A DNA stretch of 64,000 nt from Trileptium ribeirensis. Taxonomy: Eukaryota; Nematoda; Enoplea; Enoplida; Thoracostomopsidae. The first letter of the stretch is position 1; every line of letters starts with the position of its first letter. Of the stretch, positions 46,051 through 56,361 are shown piece after piece. The notes under the pieces are model-generated. The model was not told where the DNA came from. It saw only the letters and a list, made by a program, of their open reading frames with translations, and did no database searches. Position numbers and translations under genes: made by a program. Location of the stretch: positions 1-64,000 of the forward strand of contig JASANE010016063.1 in assembly GCA_030248225.1 (NCBI GenBank). The letters run 5' to 3'.

Positions 46051-46479
46051 TAGCATGACCCCCTAAAATCTACCAAGTTGGTCAAGTACGTATGTATATC
46101 TAAACGCACAGTAATAAGCAAGCACCTTGCCGTATAACCGTTGTAGAATGGTACTCCGCTCATCGCCTTCCCATTTTTTCGAACCCACTGCACCCCGTTC
46201 GCCCCCGATTTTTTAGATCGTATTTCTTCAAGATGTTTTTCGCATTTGCACCTTCTGTATACCGCAGGCAAATTTAAACCCGTTTTGTGCTCAATGTTCG
46301 ACGAAGGTCCCAAATTTGGGCTTGATTCTATTGACACAGTAATAATGACCGTAGTGCAACAGCTTTCTATTTCAATACATTACGTAACCAAATCCGACGC
46401 TATATACTGCGACAGAAAGGCACTATTAACAATAGGCAGTAATAGTAATATAACTATAGATCATATATGCCGAAGCGCG
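46051..46479. other. No recognised gene
   Basis: A CCCTAAAATCTACCAAGTTG stretch at 46063-46082 resembles the 285-bp unit (CCCTAATAAATATACCAAGT). Nothing else is supported. Open frames on both strands (46017-46337 minus, 46246-46734 plus) overlap repeats and lack motifs. Confidence 0.4.
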
Positions 46480-46740
46480 GATTCAGTGGGGGCTACGCTC
46501 GTGTGGCCTCGAAGTCTACCTGCATCTGTTGAGGCACATTCCCCCCATGCTTCGCCCCGCAAGCGCGTAGAAAATTTTAGCAAAACTTGGTGTAAAATTG
46601 GCAGCAGTGGTGGGAATATTAACAAAAATGGGTCGTCGGGAGCCTGGTGGTCGGAAACTTTGATCAGGCCACCCTGGGCATCATCCCATGATCCCCAAGA
46701 ATCTCTACCATCTGAGAAGGCCTCGTACACCTGAGACCTC
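46480..46740 (+). repeat. Dispersed repeat family C, copy 3
   Basis: A GC-rich left block (GTGGCCTCGAAGTCTACCTG) leads into AAAATTTTAGCAAAACTTGG and AAAATTGGCAGCAGTGG, then a GC-rich right block (CAGGCCACCCTGGGCATC, GGCCTCGTACACCTGAGACC). It has the same order as the other family C copies and is the most diverged from the 25- and 47-kb ones. Confidence 0.5.
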
Positions 46741-46865
46741 GGCACGTTAGTATCTATGCTCTAGACATGTGTTCATAGCTATGTGAGTAAAAACGTAATT
46801 CTACGATAATATAAAAAGCACGAAAATTGCGATTGTTTCAGGGTTATTTAATTGCCGTGCCAGCA

Positions 46866-47006
46866 TTACAAGCAATACTTATTCTGGCACCGCCCGCGGT
46901 CGCCCACTTGGTGTCCCGCGATCAAATTAACTTCGTCCTTTAGTTGCACAATCCTTAATTTAGCTTCGTCGGATGTCACCCAGCCATCAAGTAAGCTCGT
47001 CCCCAT
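46866..47006 (-). CDS. Short coding-like frame, unidentified
   Basis: A 46-codon minus-strand frame starts at an ATG (47004-47006) just after an in-frame TGA and ends at TAA (46866-46868). The predicted residues are charged and varied (WVTSDEAKLRIVQLKDEVNL in the first half, then a Cys-containing tail), unlike neighbouring chance frames, and the stretch is richer in GC. I do not recognise it. It could be a short terminal exon, a fragment of a transposon protein, or chance. Confidence 0.2.
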   Translation of the reverse strand: MGTSLLDGWVTSDEAKLRIVQLKDEVNLIAGHQVGDRGRCQNKYCL

Positions 47007-47310
47007 GACTGGTCAACCCAGCACATATCAGCTAAACTGTTCAAACTTGCTATATATTTATTATGTTCATTTCAGGTATATTTGAATATAGTAACATATT
47101 TTAAGTTATTATAGTTTATATTTGAAAATTTAACTTTGTAATTTGAGTTTTATATTTTGATCTTAAGGACATAACTCCGTATTTGTATGCAAAACAATTT
47201 TATTTGCTATGGTAGCTGCTGATCGTGGTTATGATATTGGTTTGATTCACTATAGTTATATGTATTGAGTATTTTCGATTCCTAACTGTGTACAGGTCAC
47301 CAATAATTCA

Positions 47311-47860
47311 TACATGAGGGACATGGGTATTATCCCTCTGAGTATCGGACCACCATCAGGGCCTCACCGATCTCTTGGAAGGTAGCCGAATCTCTCTGAG
47401 GCTCCGCGCCCTACACGCCTTACATTCATCTCGCATTATTCATAGATCTTACAGTCATAACAGACATGGTGATTATACATCTTACATTCATCTCACAATA
47501 TTCATACGTCTTACATTCATAGGGAGCACAGGGGAATTATCTGCCTGAAAGTCGGAACCCCATTCGGGGCTTCGCCGATCTCTTCCTGGGAGGTAGCTTG
47601 ATTCCCTTAAGGCCCCACCGTCTCCCCACAAATGCCGAAGGCGCACGGTGGATTTTAGCTAAAGTCGGCCAAAATGAGCAACAGTCGTATGGAATTGGGA
47701 AAAATTAGGGAAAAATTGGCTAGGTAGGGAAAAGTTAGTAAAATGAATGCCAAAAAGATTTGAAAATTTGACTTCCAAAGATTTTAAAAAATTATCCCCT
47801 CCGCCGAGACCTCGATTTACCCTGCGATGAGCTCCGTCAGTGCCACCCGTTATTCCCCGG
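47311..47860 (+). repeat. Dispersed repeat family C, copy 4, with duplicated GC-rich half
   Basis: The GC-rich module (ATTATCCCTCTGAGTATCGG, TCACCGATCTCTTGGAAGG; about 47311-47420) recurs as ATTATCTGCCTGAAAGTCGG and TCGCCGATCTCTTCCTGGGA (47518-47625). The copies are separated by repeated CTTACATTCATCTC words. The ATTGGGAAAAATTAGGG and ATTGGCTAGG section and a right GC-rich block (CTCCGCCGAGACCTCG) follow. Confidence 0.7.
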
Positions 47861-48706
47861 GAGCTAGTCTTTGTATGCCATTATTTTTAGAAAATTTGAA
47901 ATAGATATATTGCAATTACGAAGTAAAATATTTTATTATAAGAGTCAAATGCTATAAAAGCCGAAATCAATGTCACATCATGATGGCTATATCTAGCACA
48001 AATAGTTCCTTTCACGTCACTTGTTAACCTTTAAGAAAACCTTAATTTAACCTCGTTAACACTTTCCTTTCACCAGAGGAAATTGTCTCTTTGGTTAAAT
48101 CAATCTCACTTAAACGTTCGTTCACGTAGATGGACTGAATTTATATTGCCAAAATACGTTCAGGTAAACGGAAATTTATATAATTACCTAGCTAATAGTG
48201 TGTCTGTTGCAATTCTAGTGTGGTAGTATGATAATAATGACAACAAAACTACAAAGGATTTGACCACAAAGTTAAAATCGGTATAATGATAGTTGGTACA
48301 TAGGACCAATCGGTATAGCTTGTATCGGTTTCAAAATGGTACCAAAACAAGTCATACTCAAGTTCTCTTTCATCAATATTGATATTATATGGAAGTTTAG
48401 CCAATGGTCTCACATTTCAACAGCGGAAACACGATAATTTGTAGTAAGTTTAAAGTCAGAAAAATGTTTTCAGGCTGGAAACAGGGCGGGAAATGGATTG
48501 GGTTTTTAAAGTTATCGAGGACTTCAAAATGAAGAATTGTTGACAATTAGTTATCACGAAATATTTCTGCGCCGTTCTAGCACGGTAATTTGCTCGAAGC
48601 ATTGGTTTAAAATTTGGGCCATGTGTATATTTTGATTTCCCATTTGAAAATTTTTATCACAGAACCAGCAACCCTGGAGTACAATGGCGCTGTAGATACT
48701 AGTGAG
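47861..48706. other. No feature recognised
   Basis: AT-rich unique-looking sequence. No gene is supported. Confidence 0.5.
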
Positions 48707-49042
48707 CACTAGCGGATCGAGAGCTCTCCCGTCACACCTAAGTCTGGTCATCAAAGTTTTGTAAAAAAATACAAAATAGGACAATGTCAGAAAAATTTAG
48801 GGATCAAGGAAGGGTTGATTTCCGTAGGTGTAAAAGATCTGCCGGTTTTGGGAGAAAGGTGGTTTCGGGGGTTTTTGGCCAATTAGCTATTCATTTTTCT
48901 TCTTTCTCTATTATTAGAATTTTACCCCAATTTTTGCTACTTTTCACCCTATTTTTGGCGCCTTATGTGCGCAAGCGGCCAGCCGGTGGGGGCCTTCACG
49001 GGGTGATGGGCCCCTCATCAAAAATTCCTGGATCCGCCACTG
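48707..49042. mobile_element. 336-bp decayed hAT-type element
   Basis: The left end CACTAGCGGATC and the right end GGATCCGCCACTG are inverted with mismatches, fitting the hAT end form CAGTGGCGGATCC. Flanks CTAGTGAG (48699-48706) and CTACTGGG (49043-49050) match at 6 of 8 positions, consistent with an old 8-base target duplication. The plus-strand frame that reads across its right end (48784-49218) is not a transposase. Confidence 0.7.
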
Positions 49043-49254
49043 CTACTGGGCTGCCGGATACTGCTTGCACGTGGTCTCCTGACCCCTACAAGTATACTAG
49101 TCGACTCGAACTCAAAATTTGGGGAACATATCACGTTTTTCACGCATATAACAATGACAAAAAGCTTGGCATTTGTAAACTTAGGCAGAAATTTATGTTA
49201 AATTATGAACCAGAGTAAGCTGTTATCTATACATACACTTTTGCCTACACTTTT

Positions 49255-49817
49255 GCATCATTTACAATAAGATGCATGCACATGCTCCTAATTATGTCAC
49301 GCGTTCAAATGGGCTAGATACTATGTCGCGCATACAATCCAGCTCGACTATTAAAATTTTAAATAGCCTAGCTGTGCTATGCATTTGTCATCGAGTGTCG
49401 AGCCGGACTGTACTTTTGTCACGAGGCATTCAGCTGAGCCCGATAACTTAAGCCAGAGACTATTTAGTCCGCGAACATTACGTTTTACTATACGTATCTA
49501 AATAATGTCCCAAAAGCGGCATACATCTTAAAACGTTAATTGTATATATTAAAACAAATATATAACTTAGAATTAGTGTGAAAATACTATAGAACAAAAT
49601 GCTATTACACTAAGCACATTGCTAAATAAAATTTCTCAATTGACAGTTCAGCCGGCCGCTCCGTTTGTCACGCAGAGCCAAACTAAGCTCCCTATTTTGT
49701 CGCATTAAGACTAGCTAAGCTATAAAAATGTACCATAGTAGTTCAGCTAAGCTATAGGTCACCCGAGCTAGTTGTGTTGGACGCGTGACATAACTTGGCC
49801 CTGGCGTAAATGATGCC
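49255..49817. mobile_element. ~560-bp inverted-repeat element
   Basis: GCATCATTTAC at the left and GTAAATGATGCC at the right are inverted. Inner words AATTATGTCACGCGTTCAAA and GGACGCGTGACATAACTTGG extend the inverted repeat to about 55-60 bases. The interior repeats GTCACG, CAGCT and TTTTGTC words. No coding frame is seen. It is probably related to the interrupted element at 24915-25973. Confidence 0.65.
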
Positions 49818-49890
49818 TTAGTCTTAGTCTCCTGGTTTTGCGGGACTAAAGTTTATACGATCATCATTTTACGAGATAAATTCGTATGAT

Positions 49891-50418
49891 ACGCTAGAAG
49901 AAGGCTTAGAATAATTCAGCCTATTACATGAGTATATCCTGAAAACGTTGGTTTAAAATCAATCATTTATAATTAACATGTTCGAAGTTTCGTCTATAAA
50001 AATAGAATATTATTTGGAAATTAAACCTTCGTGTAATCAATGGGTCTATTGCATTTCAGCATCTTTCAGTGCCGCTGCAACGTAAGGAATAACATTCTTC
50101 GTCGTATTACTTAAAAATGGGAGGGGGACATTTTCGGAGGCACGTTGGATCACATTCTTACAGTAGGGTTTGCCGAATACCAGGATCTCTCAAGAACCGC
50201 TGTACGCTAGAAGAAGGCTTAGAATAATTCAATCTATTACATGAGTACAACCTGAAAATGTTGGTTTAAAATCAATCATTTATAATTGACGCGTTCTCAG
50301 TATGGTCTATAAAAATATAATATTATTTGGAAATTAAACCTTCGTGTAATCAATGGATCTATTGCATTTCAGCAGCTTTCAGTGCCGCTGCAACATAAGG
50401 AATGCAATTCTTCGTCGT
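49891..50418. repeat. Direct duplication, ~210 bp, two copies
   Basis: ACGCTAGAAGAAGGCTTAGA begins at 49891 and at 50214. Both copies run through GGTTTAAAATCAATCATTTA and CCTTCGTGTAATCAATGG to CTTCGTCGT (about 50105 and 50418), roughly 90% identical and separated by about 108 bases. The second copy ends about 10 bases before the large inverted repeat begins. Confidence 0.93.
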
Positions 50419-51345
50419 TTGTATAGCAAGGTTGAGTCAAATTTAGCTCAATTGCTGCAGTATTTTAAATCTTAGTACGTTAGTCAGGGATGACATTCAC
50501 TCCAAAACTCAACATAGCAAGGTTAACTCTTATTCCATATCAATTTAATGTGCAGTTCGTACAATGTTGAACAAACTCGTCGCAACCTTCGGCTTGAGCC
50601 TTATCCGCGCCGAGGATCTAACAACAATACAAAGCGAGCTAACAACGCAAGGGCAATCGCCGCCCTACGACAAACTCGGTTAGCGGATCTGTTCACGATA
50701 TACATTGTATTGGTAATGTGGGACTCCATGCGGGATAGGGTTAAATATTTTTGGCTCCTCCGCTATATACGAAAACCAAAATATCACTTGCTGTGTACGA
50801 CTTAAAGCATTAGCCATACACTAAGTCATGTAGGATATCGTAGAGACATTTTCACCGCCAAAATATACTTTGTTACAAGCGCAGCCGCACATTCAACTAC
50901 TCACGACAACCAGTGCACAAGTTTGGTTAAAAATTTGACGACTTTTTAAATCAATGCCGAAAAACTCCTGTTATAATTTTGAGAGGTCACAAATAAATAT
51001 TGATTACTATGTCCTAGAAACAGAAAACTAAGGGTTTTGGCACATGCCGAGCTGTATCACAGAAGGTTGCATAAGCAGTTCCTCAGAAAGCGGGACTAAT
51101 TCCCACCTAGTGATTATAACGTAACTGTACGAAAATTATTTAATTAAAACAATTTCTTGTTTTCGGCAATCTTTAATTGGGCAAATGTACGCGTACCCGA
51201 ATTGTTTTTAAACTTCACAGAGTCCATGTTCGCGTTCGCTAAACTTCGAATACCAAAAATGTGAGCGCGAATTATTATAAGGTTAAGTTGACAAGCAGAT
51301 TACCGCATCGGATCCAAATTTTCAGACCATACCTTACCCGAATCC

Positions 51346-51619
51346 CCCCTCTTCTCATGGTAACCACCATCGATGCGGAAAAATATTTCGCTTTGAGAAT
51401 TGGTACACATGTTTATGCTAAAATTGGATAAAGATATGTCTTATCACTGGAAATAAGGCAATGAAACTAGACCGAAAGCTACAGACAAGAAAACAGTAAA
51501 AAGTTACCCCGATAGAAAGAATAGTGATACGGAACCGATGTTTCACCCACTCACAAATAGTCATAGTTTATGACCATGCAATACTCTTGATCGGTGATTA
51601 TTAGTCTTAATTTTGTACG
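51346..51619. other. Interior of the inverted-repeat structure, left of the retroelement
   Basis: Sequence between the left arm and the integrase end. No LTR, polypurine tract or gene is recognisable. The expected 3' LTR is absent. Confidence 0.4.
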
Positions 51620-51639
51620 TTACACGTCCTAATCGCTGA

Positions 51640-52640
51640 ATTATGCGAAATAGAACCTCGTAATTAGGAACGAAATTTAGTTCGATATGGTTCAACCTTT
51701 AATAACACGCTGTCACCGATATTGTATTCTTCCAGCATCGAATGCACATCGAACAATCGGTTTTGGCCGTTTTTGAGCTGTGTCGTCAACTCTTGCGTGC
51801 TCTGCACTGTATGGTGGCCATCACGTGACTCAGTTTGCACATATAATCAATAGGTATTTGAAAATTTCGTACTATACGTTCGTAGAAAAATGTTATAGGG
51901 AAAGCTTTGGCGGTTGATAAAACATCATTTCTAATGGCTGTAGCCCCCGTGGACGAATTAACAGCCGTTCTATATGCATATCGAACATATGGAACAAAGA
52001 TGTCCTATTGCTTTTCATTCTTGCCCACGTAGGAGGCCAATATGTTAATCAGTGTACGACTAAATCTATCAACCAAGCCATCCGTCTGAGGATGATAAGC
52101 GGTCGATTGTAATTTTTTGCATTTTAGTAATTTGCACATATTTTTATGCCACAGGATGTGAGGTTAGGCACTTGATCTGAAATCAGTGTTTTTGGGAATG
52201 AAAAGCGTACAACTATTTCTTCGACTAGGTTTTGTGCTATCGTTTCTGACGAAATTTCTTTAACTGGGTATACTTCAGGCCATTTTGTTAAATAATCTAT
52301 GAAGACTAAAAGATACCAGTTTTTGCGTTGTGTCATTGGAAGCGGGCCTACAATATCAATACATAACTATTCCATAGGTCCACAATCTATTGGAATGTTT
52401 AACATAAAAGCATTGCCTCGGGTAGATTCTTTATGCTTTTGACATACTTCACATGATCGGCACTACAATTTTACGTCGTTTGGCAAATGTGGCTAATAAT
52501 ACCGCCTAATAATTTTTTGAAGCGTTTTGTTATAGCACAAATGGCCTGCCATTGGAACTGTATGGTTGTCAAATGAAACCTGATGTTGCATAGAAGCTGG
52601 CATGACTATGCGGAATGTGATACCATGCTACTTTTATAAC
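51640..52640 (-). pseudogene. pol: Integrase remnant
   Basis: CEVCQKHKESTRGNA (about 52410-52450) is the tail of the N-terminal zinc-binding domain. LCIDIVGPLP (near 52350) has the first catalytic Asp, WYLLVFIDYLTKWPEVYPV follows, and TLISDQVPN (near 52180) has the second Asp. The C-terminal part has HHTVQSTQELTTQ and YNIGDSVLLK. Stops are present between blocks. Integrase would join the LTR ends to the host chromosome; this copy cannot. Confidence 0.88.
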
Positions 52641-52989
52641 ACAATACGTTATCCCCCTTACCTTAAAACGTGTTAAAATAGTACCTTGCGGATGATCGTA
52701 TCTAATAGTAGATTATTAAGCTGTTGAATCATCTTTCGACAAAATTTCTGTTGTTTTTGTGCACTGACTATATAAACGCTGGTGTTACTTACTGCTGCTG
52801 CGTATAATTGCTCAAAAGCTATTGAATTTTAAGCTAAAATATTTGTGCCTTTCTCATCATTTTTTTGAGAACATTTCGGTTCAATCGTATGTGACATTCG
52901 CGACAAAGCATCAGCATTTGAGTTTTCAGTGCTATGTGCGACGTCGAATTTCGAAATCGTACTCTTGTAATACCATCGACCAACGCATT

Positions 52990-53455
52990 AGGCGAGAAGA
53001 AGTTTCTTTTATGTTATTTAACCATTGAAGGGGTTATGATCAGTTTTGACTATTAAATGTTGGCCATATAGGTACTATCGAAAATGTTGGATTGCCCATT
53101 TTATAGCCATCGCTTCCTTTTCTATTGTAGGTTTTTTTTGTTCTGCTTATGTTTGTTTCCTACTTCCTTATGCTTCAACGTATTCAATGCCCTCAATAAT
53201 TTGAGCTAAAACGACAACCAATCCGAGATTACTGGCGTCAGTATGCAATTCGAAAGGTATGCTAAAATTTGGAAAATTTAGCACGGGAGCAGCGGAAATA
53301 ATGCGTTCTAATTTTAAATGATTCTTGGCAACTTTTTGTCCAAACATAGTATTTTTTCGAATTAAGCCATTTATAGGGTATAATAATTGCGCAAAATTTT
53401 TAACAAATTTTTCGTAATATGATATAAGCCCCATAAAACTTTTTACTTCTTTCAC
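52990..53455 (-). pseudogene. pol: RT connection and RNase H remnant
   Basis: The frame 53168-53455 starts with VKSFMGLISYYEKFVKNFAQ, the conserved connection after the RT palm, and ends in PFELHTDASNLGLVVVLAQ, carrying the first RNase H aspartate. Continuing in another frame, IEKEAMAIKWAIQHF (second acidic residue, near 53110-53140) and KTDHNPF (third, near 53040) complete the RNase H signature. Stops and a frame change break the domain. Confidence 0.88.
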
Positions 53456-53479
53456 ATTCGTTAGAGCTAGAAAAATTCA

Positions 53480-54145
53480 CAATTTAATCTATTTTAGATG
53501 AATCGGGTTTATTTTTATTCGTGATAGCATGCCCCAAGTAAAATTTTAGCCCGTAAAAAGGAGCATTTTTACCTTTGCATTTCTAATTGGCTTTTCGCAG
53601 TCTTTCTAGAACAGTTAGCAAAATTTGCTGTTGTGTTTGAAACGTATCGCCAAAAATAATAATATCGTCAATATAAACTAGACGTTTCTAAAAATTCAAG
53701 CCGTGGAGAGTTGCTTCCATAAACGGGTGCATTAATTAAACCGAATGGCATAACACAAAATTGATGTAACCCTTTATGCGGGAAAACAAACGTAAGTTTT
53801 TCCTTTATCTTTAGAACTAAACGAGCCTGCAATAGCCGGTATATTTAACGTAGAAAAGTATATTCGTGTTCCAGCACCATCTAAAGACTCGTTGATAAAC
53901 GTGGATAAGTATCCTTTTTTAGTGATTTTATTTGATTTCGTGTAATCGACGCAAAACCTCACACTGCCATCTTTTTTTCGCACCAAAACAATTGGAGATG
54001 CCGAAGGACTATTGGAAGGTTCAATTATTGTTTTTGTAGCATATCTTGTATATGCGTTGAAATTGTTTAGTTTCCCGAAATTGAGCGTCTATGCGGTCGT
54101 TGTTTGTTAGGCATATTATAACCAGTATCAATTTTGTGATGTACC
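53480..54145 (-). pseudogene. pol: Reverse transcriptase remnant
   Basis: Motifs appear in order on the minus strand: HKIDTG near 54140, then VRKKDGSVRFCVDYTKSNKI (53925-53985), YFSTLNIPA where active elements have YFSTLDL (catalytic Asp changed to Asn), and VYIDDIIIFGDTF with the YxDD active site at about 53664-53675. Frameshifts lie between the blocks. The enzyme would copy the element RNA into DNA in the cytoplasmic particle. Loss of the first catalytic aspartate alone would inactivate it. Confidence 0.9.
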
Positions 54146-54234
54146 AAATTTGCTTGGCCTAGATCAGCATCAATACAGCTAGATGTATCGCGATATTCCA
54201 TTAGTAAAGATTCTAGCTCAGATGTTAGAGATTT

Positions 54235-54684
54235 TCAAATTGATTCCGGAGGAAGGGATGGTATATCTTTCACTGATGTTGAAGTTGCGAAGATAAAATT
54301 AGATTCGGATTTATTATTCAACTCTTCTATCCAAATACTTTCGGATAGGATGCCCAGTTTTGTTCGGTTATTAATTTTTTGAGTATCGTTTCCTAAATTT
54401 ATCAACTTTGCCGGGAGTTTGTTTTGTTTTGGTGCGCAAACAGATGAAACCACTAATAACATCGAAAACATATTAAGACTGGAAAAAGTGTTTGCAATTG
54501 ATAACGGTTGAAGAATTAGACAACGGTTAATATAAGTTGCGTTAAAATTATCAATTTTTGCCCAACATAACTTTTCACTGCGAGGAGGAACCGTAGTAGA
54601 ACCGATTATACTAACACTACCATCATAAGAGATCGGTTCTGATCTAGATAATAGTGGTATTTTTTGATCATCGAGGAGCAACAA
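54235..54684 (-). pseudogene. Protease-RT linker of the gypsy polyprotein
   Basis: A 149-codon frame continues directly downstream of the protease. It includes STTVPPRSEKLCWAKI and NRTKLGILSESIW, the strand-rich region that follows retropepsin in many gypsy polyproteins (pattern V-P-S-V, then N-T-I-KGT-IA). It has no catalytic residues. The frame is open but disconnected from protease and reverse transcriptase by stops. Confidence 0.6.
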
Positions 54685-54698
54685 TTTTTTATCAAAAT

Positions 54699-55001
54699 TT
54701 AAGGTGCAATTTTTAACACGCTTATTCCTATGAGACAGTGATGAATGGATCCTTTAACGACAACAAAATCTGCTACAATTTGGCTGTTCCCAATAACAAT
54801 AGATGTTTTAATTTGACCAGTCACTGACAGTGGTTCACCGGTTATTGAAATACAATTGTGTTTCAAAATCGTTTTGTGAGACAATAATTTTGTATCTGAT
54901 ATTGAATACGTTTTATCAAAATATTCTTGACTAATAATGTTAATTTCAGATCCACTGTCACAAAGAGCATCTACCGGTATTCTCCCCATAACTCCCGACA
55001 T
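54699..55001 (-). pseudogene. Retropepsin-like aspartic protease remnant
   Basis: The 100-codon frame contains VDALCDSGSEINIIS, where DSG is the retropepsin catalytic triad (DTG/DSG), followed by a strand-rich segment and HHCLIGISVL near the end, corresponding to the second conserved hydrophobic region. This domain normally processes the polyprotein and acts as a dimer. It lies between gag and reverse transcriptase as expected. The active-site residues survive, but flanking stops separate it from its neighbours. Confidence 0.8.
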
Positions 55002-55129
55002 AAATGGTAGATTTTTACAACATTTGAGCGAATGTTTAAAAAATCAGATTTATCAATCTGTTTTTGGAACTGTCTGGTTTTGGGCATAAAAATTATTTTC
55101 ACGAGTTGCGTTGTTGTCAACAAAACATT

Positions 55130-55300
55130 GTACTGGAATATTTGAGCTTTTTATATTGCGTAGCTGGGGTTCTCCTTCGTTTCATGCGCTTGTTGGTATC
55201 GCGCGTGTAATTGTGCCAAACAGAATCCACTTTCACCAGTCGGTGAAAATCTTTCAATCAATTTAGATTTTAATTTCTTCGAAAGATTATCGTTTATCTA
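55130..55300 (-). pseudogene. gag: gag capsid remnant
   Basis: A broken minus-strand frame encodes about 45 residues including LIERFSPTGESGFCLAQLHA and RYQQAHETKE. The pattern of a phenylalanine-rich turn followed by a helix with a QLHAR-like motif is typical of the retrotransposon Gag capsid domain. Flanking stops truncate it on both sides. Frames between 55300 and 55900 are too decayed to assign, and no zinc knuckle is seen. Confidence 0.55.
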
Positions 55301-55900
55301 AGGTATCGTAAAAATTTTCTACTCGTGATGTTAAAAAAGGTTTGTCATGGTGTGTGTATTGGTTGTCATGGTTTGATTTTTACTTTTTTTCTGAGAGTTG
55401 AGTACCAAGTAATCGAGACGAGCGTAGTATCATAAAACAGGGCCCGGTTTGAAGCAACACCCACCGACGTTTAAGTAATAAAATTCAAGCAAAATATGTT
55501 AAGTTACAAATAGAATTTAGTTGTCTAATGTTGTTTCAAGTCGTGACGCATTGATGCCTTTGAACTTTGTATCGCGAATCGCAAGCGATAGCATAAAAGC
55601 TTCAATATTCCGTTAGTGAAACTGACACTCGATAACTCGAATAATAAATCCAGCGGCCGTTGGAATTTGAGTGCCCAAACGTCACAGTGAAAAATATCTT
55701 GATCGATTAGTAGCCCTGCCAATCGGTTGCAACACGAATAATTGTCTTTGTGTTCCAAACGACAAGTTACAGAAATAAGCTAACCTTGGCCCGTTTCAGC
55801 GAAATTAGGAGCCATAAGCCATAATGATTGATAATTTTATCTAGCAGAGACGATAGGAAACTCATATACTTGATATAATGTTATCCGAATTGGAGTTCCG

Positions 55901-55918
55901 GCCCCGCGTTGGGCGCCA
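55901..55918 (-). other. Primer-binding site, tRNA-Lys type
   Basis: The minus strand reads TGGCGCCCAACGCGGGGC, differing at one position from the site used by elements primed with tRNA-Lys(1,2) (TGGCGCCCAACGTGGGGC). It sits three bases inside the LTR, as expected for initiation of minus-strand DNA synthesis. Confidence 0.88.
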
Positions 55919-55921
55919 AAA

Positions 55922-56361
55922 TGTAAGAGTTTTACTGCTTTAATTGCAGCTAAAGCTAGTAAGTTTCTACCTAGTTGATTCAACTATTTATTAATCTAAT
56001 AAAATAGCTTATAACAACTTTTACTTACACAAAACGTTTATTGTTATAAAACTAACTCAAGACTGAAAACTAGTTCAATCGCAACAACTAAGTTCCAAAA
56101 ACCAAACTACGTTTCAATTCAAAAAGTTACTCCTCAGTATGCAATATTACACTTACTATCCCCAAGGGCACAGTATACTTTAGCCCGTCAAAGTAAGCTA
56201 TGAACAGCTAACGGCAGGTACTGCAAGCTGGCACTAAATACAAGTTCTTCCGAAATAATGTTGCAGATATTCGATAGGAGAAATGTTTTATATGCAAGGA
56301 TATTCGATGTTCGTTTTTTATTTCCAAAACAAGAGAAATAGTGGCGAAGCGTGGCGTAACA
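55922..56361 (-). repeat. 440-bp 5' LTR
   Basis: On the minus strand it begins TGTTACGCCACGCTTCGCC and ends AAAACTCTTACA, giving the standard TG...CA termini. It lies immediately upstream of the primer-binding site with a 3-base spacer. No partner LTR remains to allow age estimation. Confidence 0.85.

Larger units (their letters stand above)
51620..56361 (-). mobile_element. Ty3/gypsy-type LTR retrotransposon relic
   Basis: Reading on the minus strand from 56361 down, the order is LTR, tRNA-Lys-type primer site, gag remnant, protease, reverse transcriptase, RNase H, integrase. This order (integrase after RNase H) is that of the Ty3/gypsy group. Every domain has stops or frameshifts, so it cannot be autonomous. 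No second LTR is visible between the integrase end and the left inverted-repeat arm (51345), so the 3' end is lost. There is no envelope-like frame. Confidence 0.92.

Noticed and set aside
46246..46745. Overlapping 162- and 94-codon frames on opposite strands
   Set aside because: They lie in a family C repeat with GC-rich blocks; openness on both strands reflects composition.
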